Below are positions 1-4,389 of a stretch of 6,438 bases of DNA, one piece after another. A program made the translations under genes and the position numbers. The DNA is from Sva-07 sp035527095. Lineage in GTDB: Bacteria > Actinomycetota > Acidimicrobiia > Acidimicrobiales > Ilumatobacteraceae. The stretch is taken from positions 1 to 6,438 of the forward strand of contig DATLBC010000023.1 in NCBI GenBank assembly GCA_035527095.1. Direction: 5' to 3'. The stretch's first letter is position 1; each line of letters opens with the position of its first letter. Below the pieces are notes generated by a model. The model saw only the letters and a program-made list of their open reading frames with translations, ran no database searches and had not been told where the DNA came from.

Positions 1-162
1 GGCGAACCGATCACGTTCTGGACGATGTTTGTTCGGATGCTGTTCCTGGCGGTCGATGTCGGGATCACCCCGCTCATCGGCTGGATCACAATCGCAGCCA
101 GCGCGGACAAGCAACGCGTTGGAGACATGGTCGCCAAGACCATCGTTACCCGAGTCGACTGA
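1..162 (+). CDS. RDD-family membrane protein, C-terminal fragment
   Basis: Frame 1 is open from the window edge to a TGA at 160-162 and gives 53 residues. They contain a hydrophobic stretch (MLFLAVDVGITPLIGWITI) followed by a charged end, KQRVGDMVAKTIVTRVD. A membrane helix followed by K-Q-R-x-G-D-x-x-A-x-T-x-V is the usual end of RDD-family proteins, small multi-pass membrane proteins named for conserved Arg-Asp-Asp residues and mostly of unknown or transport-related function. The RDD signature itself would lie upstream of the window. The gene ends 662 bp before the next supported start, so it is not in an operon with the cyclase. No terminator-like hairpin with a T-run follows it. The family call rests on the tail only. 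Confidence 0.72.
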   Translation, partial: GEPITFWTMFVRMLFLAVDVGITPLIGWITIAASADKQRVGDMVAKTIVTRVD

Positions 163-288
163 CCGACCACGGCATCCGCCCCAGCGTCGATTCTTGACTT
201 GCTGTGCATCGCCTCGGCAGACGGACCCCATGCGGACACCGGCCCGAACAATTCACCCGGCAAATTCACGACTCGACCACCACTCGAT

Positions 289-324
289 ATCGGCCCAGGT
301 GCAGTGCTCGATAATCACGACGCC
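289..324 (+). repeat. dispersed repeat, copy 1 (second half clear)
   Basis: CGGCCCA at 291-297 is followed 20 bp later (start to start) by ATAATCACGACG at 311-322. This matches copy 2, where CGGCCCAA at 440 is followed 20 bp later by ATAATCCCGACG (11 of 12 bases shared). The first GTAATC-type box is not clear; the nearest candidate is CAATTC at 249-254, about 61 bp before the second box. It is therefore a decayed or half copy. Confidence 0.5.
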
Positions 325-397
325 GCCAGCCCACCTGGCCGCTCGCTATCCGGCATTCTGATCGATGTCGAGCGGGCCGAACCGCTGCATAACGCGC

Positions 398-474
398 GCT
401 CTGTAATCCGGCCGAACCCGACGAGCACGCGCCGCATCACGGCCCAAGCCGCACACTGCATAATCCCGACGGCC
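398..474 (+). repeat. dispersed repeat, copy 2
   Basis: GCTCTGTAATCCG at 398-410 is followed after 29 bp by CGGCCCAAGCCGC at 440-452, then by ATAATCCCGACGG at 460-472. Compared with copy 4 (3837-3911), the first block shares 12 of 13 bases, the 29-bp spacer has the same length but diverged sequence, and the second block is 13 of 13 identical. CGGC-CCAA-GCCG can form a short hairpin. The two GTAATC-like boxes start 57 bp apart. Confidence 0.68.
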
Positions 475-496
475 AATGCCGAACCGGCGACTGTCG

Positions 497-510
497 GTAA
501 TCGCGTTACG
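497..510 (+). repeat. isolated GTAATC box related to the dispersed repeat
   Basis: GTAATCGCGTTACG resembles the second box of copies 3 and 4 (GTAATCGCGTCC and GAAATCGCGTCC). A CGGCCAATGCCG at 470-481, matching CGGCCCAAGCCG at 10 of 12 bases, lies 27 bp upstream rather than 20. GTAAT-CGC-GTTAC is also a small imperfect palindrome. It is probably a relic directly after copy 2. Confidence 0.35.
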
Positions 511-540
511 TGTGGCACTTCACGAGCCCGGACTGACCGA

Positions 541-569
541 CTCCGCCGGCGATGCGGCATCGACGGGAG
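541..569. other. imperfect hairpin with a perfect 13-nt palindromic core
   Basis: CGATGC-G-GCATCG at 550-562 is a perfect inverted repeat around one central base. It is flanked by CTCC at 541-544 and GGAG at 566-569, so the stem can extend with small bulges to about 29 nt. There is no T-run on either side, so a classical intrinsic terminator is not supported. It could be a protein-binding palindrome or part of an RNA upstream of the cyclase. Confidence 0.3.
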
Positions 570-824
570 CGTTTCGCGCGTGATGTTCGAATGGGTGCCG
601 GCGGTGCGCGGAGCGATCAGATGGTGCCGGTCTGCTCGGCTCGAACGGCGCTGGGCCACGCGCGAATGCGCGCTCGCCCGTCCCCGGGGGGTGTCGGAGC
701 TTGGCGACCGAGCCGCCGACGGCGGTGAGTATGAGCTGGGCGATACCGGGCACTGTTCGGCATCCCGTGCCAAGTTCATCTCGCCAATCTCAACAAGTGC
801 TCGGCGAGCTGCCAGAACGAACTC

Positions 825-2156
825 ATGTCGCTCATGTGCGAGACTGGGGCGATGCAGGATCTCCGCCGCTGCGTCGCCGATGATGGGGCGGAGATCGCAT
901 ACGCGGTGTCTGGCGAAGGCCCTCCTCTTGTGTTACCAGCCTGGTGGGTCAGCGATCTGGAGAAGGACTGGCAAGATCCGAGCTGGCGCCAGCTGCTTGA
1001 CCAGCTCGGGGCCAACCACACCGTAATCCGATACGACCGGCCGGGCGTGGGGCAGAGTGGCGGCCTCCGCACGTCGTTCACGCAGGAGGACGAGGTCCGC
1101 TATCTCACGACCTTGCTCGACGAGGTCGACCTGGGGCCTGTGGCGATGCTGGCGATGTCCTGCGGAGGTCCACCCGCGATCTCGTTCGCAGCCCGCTACC
1201 CCGATCGAGTGTCGAAACTGGTGCTGTTTGCGTCGTATGCGGCTGGGGGCGACATTGCACCAGCCGATTCCCAGGCGGCCATCGTGGCGCTGGTTCGCTC
1301 GACGTGGGGATCCGTCGGGTCGCGCACCCTCGCCGACATCTTCATGCCGGCGGCTGACCGCTCCGAAGTGGTCGCATTTGCGCGCTATCAACGAGCCGTA
1401 TCGACACCGGATCTGGCCGCCGATCTGCTCCAGATGACGTTCGACATGGATGCGAGGGCCGAGGCACCATTGGTGCGCTGCCCGGTACTCGTCCTCCATC
1501 GCACGGGCGATCGCGCTGTTCATCCCCGTTGTGGCAGGGCGCTCGCCGCGCTGATCCCCGCGGCCGACATCGTCGAACTGGATGGCTCCGGACATTCCAT
1601 GAACGAGGGCGATTCGACAGCGCTCGTCCGCGAGGTCGAGCAGTTCCTGCTCGGTTACTCCTCGGTCGAGTACGTCTCGCGCCGGCTTGCGACGATTCTG
1701 TTCACCGACATCGTCGGCTCGACGAAGATGGCAACCGATTTGGGTGATGGAGCGTGGCGGATGCGGTTGGATGAGCACGATCGAACGACCAGAGCCGCGG
1801 TCGAACACCACGCTGGCAGAGTCGTGAAGACCACGGGAGACGGCGTGCTCGCGGTTTTCGACCTCCCCACGCAAGCACTCGGCTGTGCGAGGTCGCTGCA
1901 CCGCAACCTTCGACCTCAACGCATCGAGATTACTGCCGGGATCCATGTCGGCGAGATCGAAGCTCGAGGAGACGACATCGCCGGCATCGCCGTGAACGTC
2001 GCGGCGCGGGTCCAGTCGACGGCCGTGTCGGGAACGACGAGGACCACTGCGATGGTTCGTGACCTCTCGGCCGGGTCGGGCTACAGTTTCGCCGAGGTCG
2101 CGACCACCGAACTCAAAGGAGTCGGCGGGACCTGGACCCTCTACGAGGCGTCATAG
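825..2156 (+). CDS. alpha/beta hydrolase fused to class III adenylate cyclase (Rv1900c/LipJ type)
   Basis: The protein has 443 residues. Residues 20-275 form an alpha/beta-hydrolase domain: RYDRPGVGQSG at 69-79, nucleophile Ser112 in AMSCGG, acid Asp229 in HRTGDR and His257 in GSGHSMNEG, so the triad is intact. Residues 287-443 form a class III nucleotide cyclase domain that makes cAMP from ATP: metal-binding Asp295 in FTDIVGST and Asp339 in KTTGDG, adenine-selecting Lys335 and Asp384, and transition-state Asn391 and Arg395 in NVAAR. The spacings match canonical homodimeric cyclases, so adenylate cyclase activity is likely. No membrane segment or signal peptide is visible, so it should be cytosolic. 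The hydrolase substrate is unknown; in Rv1900c-like proteins this domain is thought to be sensory or esterase-like. In-frame ATGs lie at 825, 834 and 852. None has a good Shine-Dalgarno, and Met10 (852) agrees best with where homologues begin. The gene stands alone between repeat-bearing gaps. Confidence 0.93.
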   Translation: MSLMCETGAMQDLRRCVADDGAEIAYAVSGEGPPLVLPAWWVSDLEKDWQDPSWRQLLDQLGANHTVIRYDRPGVGQSGGLRTSFTQEDEVRYLTTLLDEVDLGPVAMLAMSCGGPPAISFAARYPDRVSKLVLFASYAAGGDIAPADSQAAIVALVRSTWGSVGSRTLADIFMPAADRSEVVAFARYQRAVSTPDLAADLLQMTFDMDARAEAPLVRCPVLVLHRTGDRAVHPRCGRALAALIPAADIVELDGSGHSMNEGDSTALVREVEQFLLGYSSVEYVSRRLATILFTDIVGSTKMATDLGDGAWRMRLDEHDRTTRAAVEHHAGRVVKTTGDGVLAVFDLPTQALGCARSLHRNLRPQRIEITAGIHVGEIEARGDDIAGIAVNVAARVQSTAVSGTTRTTAMVRDLSAGSGYSFAEVATTELKGVGGTWTLYEAS

Positions 2157-2331
2157 CCGGATTTCGGGTGCGCGTTGGGATCAAGCGCCACACTTCGGCA
2201 CGCGTAATCCCGACCCGATCCGCACAACCCGCACCACAGATCGGCCCAACTCTCGCGTCACGTAATCGCGTCCTGGATCCGGCCTGAGGGCCAGACAGTC
2301 GCTGTCGGATGGTTCGGCCTAGGGTCGGGCT
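2157..2331. other. intergenic gap between cyclase and methyltransferase genes
   Basis: This 175-bp gap has no gene and is mostly filled by dispersed-repeat copy 3. CCGATC at 2215-2220 and GATCGG at 2239-2244 can pair around an 18-nt loop inside that copy. No convincing promoter or terminator is visible. Confidence 0.5.
2200..2273 (+). repeat. dispersed repeat, copy 3
   Basis: GTAATCCCGACC starts at 2204, CGGCCCAA spans 2242-2249 and GTAATCGCGTCC starts at 2262. The box spacings (58 bp between GTAATC boxes, 20 bp from CGGCCCAA to the second) match copies 2 and 4. The second box matches copy 4 at 11 of 12 bases. The stretch TCGCGTCACGTAATCGCG at 2253-2270 also matches the single box at 2995-3012 at 16 of 18 bases. 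The hairpin arm after CGGCCCAA is lost here. Confidence 0.62.
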
Positions 2332-2958
2332 GTGCAGGAGCGAACCGGTCGGTTGTGGGAGAAGCAAGACCAACACCACGGCGACCGCCATCGTTTGTTC
2401 ATGGCCGTGGCCGCAGCCATCGATGTGGAGCGGGTGCTCTATCCGGGCTCCTACGTCGATCTCGCACCCTCGTTCGTCTGGCCGTTGGTGACGTACGTCG
2501 ATATTGACCGACGAGCAGGGCAGTTCTTCGGCGATCAGATCGGGGTTCAGGAGTTGCTCGTCGAGCACGGCGTCGGGCCCAACTCTCATTCGGTGCGCTT
2601 CATCAGCGCGGACTACACCGACCTGCTCGACCTCGACGAGGGTGAGTTCGACCTCCTCATCTCCCTGTATGCAGGATTCGTCTCAGAAGCCTGCACGCGC
2701 CATCTGCGCGTCGGTGGCACGCTGCTGGTGAATCCGAGCCACGGCGATGCCGCGATGGCATCGATTGATCCGAGGTACCGGCTCCACGCAGTCGTGACGT
2801 CGAGATCGGGCAACTACGCCGTGGAGACTCGAGACCTCGACTCCTATCTCGTGCCGAAGCGTGACGTCGAGGTCACCAAGGAATCGCTGCACGACAGCGG
2901 CCGCGGCATCGCCTACACCAAGTCGCCATTCGCGTACCTCTTTGAGCGGGTCGCCTGA
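2332..2958 (+). CDS. class I SAM-dependent methyltransferase-like protein of unknown substrate
   Basis: The 208-residue product shows a Rossmann-like layout. VLYPGSYVD at 35-43 sits where the SAM-binding glycine loop is expected, TYVDIDRRA at 54-62 gives the acidic residues at the end of strand 2 that would hold the SAM ribose, SADYTDL at 92-98 is the next loop, FDLLISLYAG at 106-115 is the motif IV strand, and LRVGGTLLVNPSHGDA at 125-140 is the following helix and strand. The glycine loop is short and unlike the classical GxGxG, so binding and activity are not assured. I have no substrate or pathway for it. The start is GTG at 2332. ATG at 2401 (residue 24) is the alternative, but the preceding residues (RLWEKQDQHHGDRHRLF) look like a genuine charged N-terminal helix, so the longer form is preferred. 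No membrane segment is seen. It converges on the toxin gene, 83 bp away. Confidence 0.75.
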   Translation: MQERTGRLWEKQDQHHGDRHRLFMAVAAAIDVERVLYPGSYVDLAPSFVWPLVTYVDIDRRAGQFFGDQIGVQELLVEHGVGPNSHSVRFISADYTDLLDLDEGEFDLLISLYAGFVSEACTRHLRVGGTLLVNPSHGDAAMASIDPRYRLHAVVTSRSGNYAVETRDLDSYLVPKRDVEVTKESLHDSGRGIAYTKSPFAYLFERVA

Positions 2959-2994
2959 CCATCCCCCGGAGGGCTTCGTACTGGGCACCCGATA

Positions 2995-3012
2995 TCGCGA
3001 CACGTAATCCCG
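2995..3012 (+). repeat. isolated GTAATC box, downstream of the methyltransferase gene
   Basis: TCGCGACACGTAATCCCG matches the second box of copy 3 (2253-2270) at 16 of 18 bases. No partner box or CGGCCCAA is found at the expected distance upstream, where the methyltransferase gene ends, so this is a half copy. It lies between the convergent methyltransferase and toxin genes. Confidence 0.45.
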
Positions 3013-3041
3013 CTCGACGATCGACGCGCCGTGCGCCGGTC

Positions 3042-3464
3042 TCAGCTTCCGAGGGGGTTGGCGATATGCAGTCCACGGCGTTCAGCGGCGGCGCAGAGCG
3101 CAGTGTCCGCGCTGCTGAACACGGTCGCTTCGACGGTCAGCGCAGCAGCGAGGTGAACTGCGTCGTAGCCACGAAGTCCCTCTTCGTCTGCGAGTTCCGC
3201 GGCGCTCGCCACCAGCTCATCTGTCACTTGCACGATGTGCAGATCGCTCATCAGCGCGTCGAGTTCGGTGACGGCGGAGCGGTGCTGTGCGTCGGTGAGA
3301 CGCCGAACCCGTCTCGCGGCACCGAGCGCGGCGCGGGCCTCGACCGCGAGCAGATTCACCGACGCAACCACGGCGGCGGAGGACCAGATGGTCATGGCGC
3401 GCTCGGAGCCCTCCTCGTCGATGATCAGCTTGAGCAACGTCGAGGTATCGATGTAGGTGATCAC
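3042..3464 (-). CDS. vapC: PIN-domain toxin, VapC family
   Basis: The 140-residue product is a PIN-fold ribonuclease. It begins MITYIDTSTLLKL with acidic Asp6, continues with Glu42 in NLLAVEARAAL, Asp101 in GLRGYDAVHLAAAL and Asp120 in FSSADTAL. These are the four acidic positions that bind the catalytic metal in VapC toxins, which cleave RNA (often tRNA or rRNA) and arrest growth when the antitoxin is lost. The length is typical of the family. It starts with GTG five bases after the antitoxin stop codon and has no good Shine-Dalgarno, so translation is probably coupled to the antitoxin. The class and pairing are clear; the RNA target cannot be read from sequence. Confidence 0.92.
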   Translation of the reverse strand: MITYIDTSTLLKLIIDEEGSERAMTIWSSAAVVASVNLLAVEARAALGAARRVRRLTDAQHRSAVTELDALMSDLHIVQVTDELVASAAELADEEGLRGYDAVHLAAALTVEATVFSSADTALCAAAERRGLHIANPLGS

Positions 3465-3469
3465 CGGGC

Positions 3470-3751
3470 TCAGCGCCGCTGCTCGGCGACGAGGTCGCTG
3501 ACGGGGCCTTTCGACTTGATCCGCTTTCGTGGTGTGTGACGCTTGCTGCTTGTCGGGGCTCGAACGATCCCGGCCGTGATGAGTTCGGCGAGGTGGTCGT
3601 GGGCGGCTTCGAGCGACGAGAGCCGGGCGACGGGACGGCCGCGATCGGTGACGATGACCTCTTCGCCGTTGCGGACGCGGTCGATGTATGAGCTGAGTCC
3701 GTTCTTCAGGTCACGTATCCCGACTTCAGAACGAGATGTGGCTACTTCCAT
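3470..3751 (-). CDS. vapB: Phd/YefM-family antitoxin partner of the PIN toxin
   Basis: The 93-residue product has the Phd/YefM fold. VGIRDLKNGLSSYIDRV at 10-26 is the first strand and helix, and GEEVIVTDRGRPVARL at 29-44 is the strand-turn-strand that dimerises and contacts DNA. The C-terminal part (about 45-93) is less conserved and rich in Lys and Arg around 70-81, as expected for the flexible toxin-binding tail. The protein should neutralise the PIN toxin encoded immediately downstream and repress the shared promoter. The gene is the first of a two-gene operon on the minus strand. The start ATG at 3751 has only a weak GAAG upstream. Confidence 0.9.
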   Translation of the reverse strand: MEVATSRSEVGIRDLKNGLSSYIDRVRNGEEVIVTDRGRPVARLSSLEAAHDHLAELITAGIVRAPTSSKRHTPRKRIKSKGPVSDLVAEQRR

Positions 3752-3772
3752 GACTTCAATGTAGCTATATCT
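3752..3772 (-). promoter_or_regulatory. possible promoter/operator of the toxin-antitoxin operon
   Basis: Just upstream of the antitoxin ATG is a short AT-rich stretch unusual for this GC-rich region. On the minus strand it reads AGATATAGCTACATTGAAG. TATAGC (plus-strand 3764-3769) could act as a -10 box, which would give a very short or leaderless transcript. TAGCTA is a small palindrome that could be part of an autorepression operator. No convincing -35 box is seen. Confidence 0.3.
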
Positions 3773-3836
3773 GCTTGAGGGTCGCTACCCGAATACTTCG
3801 CGTCACCTGCCCGACCGACGACACCCGACAACACCG

Positions 3837-3911
3837 GCTCTGTAGTCCGCTCCATCGGCCCACGCCATCCGCACGCTGCGGCCCAAGCCGCGCATTGCAG
3901 AAATCGCGTCC
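3837..3911 (+). repeat. dispersed repeat, copy 4
   Basis: GCTCTGTAGTCCG at 3837-3849, CGGCCCAAGCCGC at 3879-3891 and GAAATCGCGTCC at 3900-3911 reproduce the block order and spacing of copy 2, with one extra base before the last box. GCGGC-CCAA-GCCGC is a perfect 5-bp hairpin with a 4-nt loop. TCGCGTCAC at 3799-3807, just upstream, may be a decayed extra box. Confidence 0.68.
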
Positions 3912-3990
3912 GATCCGACCCATTCAGTTCGCCTGGGGAGTCGTCCACGACGACGCCATCGTTGACCGGAGTCGGGCGTCCGCAGTTCGG

Positions 3991-4014
3991 ATCTTGGGAG
4001 CCATCTTGGGAGCC
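3991..4014 (+). repeat. tandem 12-bp direct repeat
   Basis: ATCTTGGGAGCC occurs twice in direct succession at 3991-4002 and 4003-4014 with no mismatch. It lies in non-coding sequence about 120 bp before the tRNA fragment. It could be simple slippage or a pair of protein-binding sites. Confidence 0.85.
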
Positions 4015-4132
4015 AAACTGCCCGACACGCCCCGACACTGGTTGGGACACGACGGCACGGCGAATCGCAAAACACCAGCTAGATCGGCATGCGTCGACAT
4101 GAGTTGGCACACGATGTCATGGCAGGACGTCA

Positions 4133-4177
4133 TTCGGGACGTGGAGGCCGGAGGTTCAAATCCTCTCACCCCGACCA
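4133..4177 (+). pseudogene. 3' half of tRNA-Pro(CGG), attachment-site scar
   Basis: The 45 bases match tRNA positions 32-76 exactly: anticodon loop TTCGGGA (anticodon CGG, proline), 3' anticodon-stem strand CGTGG, 5-nt variable loop AGGCC, T-stem GGAGG, T-loop TTCAAAT, T-stem CCTCT, 3' acceptor strand CACCCCG, discriminator A and encoded CCA. The sequence upstream (CGTCA and beyond) does not pair with CGTGG, and no CGGGGTG acceptor strand, D-arm or 5' anticodon strand exists nearby, so no functional tRNA is made here. A break at the anticodon loop with a perfect 3' half is the usual outcome of tyrosine-recombinase integration into a tRNA gene, where the element carries the 3' half as its attachment site. 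By that logic the element lies to the left and the resident chromosome to the right. Confidence 0.85.
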
Positions 4178-4187
4178 GACGACCTTC

Positions 4188-4229
4188 GCGATGAGCGAAC
4201 CGCCCGAATCGTGGCTCTTCGCTCATCGC
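4188..4229 (+). terminator. possible terminator hairpin of the original tRNA-Pro gene
   Basis: A 12-bp perfect stem directly downstream of the tRNA 3' end is where a tRNA terminator would lie. It lacks the U-run of a classical intrinsic terminator, so this is only a positional suggestion. The second copy at 4249-4290 would be a backup, or a terminator from the right. Confidence 0.3.
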
Positions 4230-4290
4230 TGACGGGTTGTCTGTCCGAGCGATGAGCGAAGCGACCGGATCGCGGCTTTTCGCTCATCGC
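4188..4290. repeat. two tandem 42-bp hairpin repeats after the tRNA fragment
   Basis: Each copy (4188-4229 and 4249-4290) has perfect 12-bp arms, GCGATGAGCGAA and TTCGCTCATCGC, around an 18-nt loop. The copies agree at 37 of 42 bases with all differences in the loop, and a 19-bp spacer separates them, giving a 61-bp period. The perfect arms despite loop changes suggest selection for the fold. They start 10 bp after the tRNA CCA end, so they may act as transcription ends of the original tRNA-Pro gene, although no T-run follows. A chromosomal palindromic repeat family is the alternative. Confidence 0.85.
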
Positions 4291-4378
4291 AGCCTGAGGG
4301 CCGCTCGGGCCCGTCGCCACCGAGTTGCTCAAGTTCGACCGTGGTCGTGCCGATGACACCCCGTCCGCCTGTCCGAAC

Positions 4379-4382
4379 GGAG
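4379..4382 (+). promoter_or_regulatory. Shine-Dalgarno of the helicase gene
   Basis: GGAG lies 7 bases before the GTG at 4390 and supports that codon as the start. No other in-frame start has a comparable signal. Confidence 0.65.
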
Positions 4383-4389
4383 CGATCCC

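Larger units (their letters stand above)
163..824. other. gene-free region with a cluster of dispersed repeats
   Basis: This 662-bp gap between the RDD gene and the cyclase has no convincing gene. The open frames across it (199-1026 plus, 315-779 minus) give low-complexity Arg/Ser/Pro-rich products without recognisable domains, as expected for chance frames in GC-rich DNA. It does contain structure: two copies of the dispersed repeat (about 289-324 and 398-474), a third related box at 497-510, and a palindrome at 541-569. No promoter with clear -35 and -10 boxes is visible. The region may carry a non-coding RNA, cyclase regulation, or only decayed repeats; the sequence does not decide. Confidence 0.6.
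3777..4132. other. gene-free region between the toxin-antitoxin operon and the tRNA fragment
   Basis: No frame here gives a recognisable protein, and no integrase remnant is visible in any reading frame I examined. The region contains dispersed-repeat copy 4 (3837-3911), a perfect tandem 12-bp duplication (3991-4014), CCCGACAC twice at a 10-bp interval (4021-4028 and 4031-4038), and GACAT (4096-4100) facing ATGTC (4114-4118). In an integrated element this position next to the attachment core often holds recombinase arm-type sites, but that role is inference here. Confidence 0.5.

Noticed and set aside
199..1026. Open frames 199-1026 (plus) and 315-779 (minus) across the first gap
   Set aside because: Products are Arg/Ser/Pro-rich with no domains; the plus frame overlaps the well-supported cyclase in another frame and both cross the dispersed repeats.
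1022..1030. GTAATCCG within the cyclase gene
   Set aside because: It encodes conserved TVIRYDRPG of the hydrolase domain and lacks the other boxes.
2169..2257. Integron attC site (GTTGGG near 2175 and GCCCAAC at 2244-2250)
   Set aside because: The two motifs are in the wrong order for attC (RYYYAAC should come first), and the other repeat copies have CCCAAG or CCCAGG instead of CCCAAC.
3713..3721. Another GTAATC-type box (GTATCCCGAC)
   Set aside because: It lies inside the antitoxin gene and encodes the conserved VGIRD segment, so the likeness is explained by coding.
4102..4177. A complete tRNA gene
   Set aside because: The 5' acceptor strand, D-arm and 5' anticodon strand are absent; only positions 32-76 exist.
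3742..4226. Minus-strand frames over the tRNA fragment and repeats (products with VRGFEPPA and MAPKMAPK)
   Set aside because: VRGFEPPA is the antisense reading of the tRNA-Pro 3' end and MAPKMAPK reads the 12-bp tandem repeat; no integrase motifs are present in any frame.
4188..4290. CRISPR array
   Set aside because: Only two units, each fully palindromic with a similar loop and a 19-bp spacer; no further units or cas genes.
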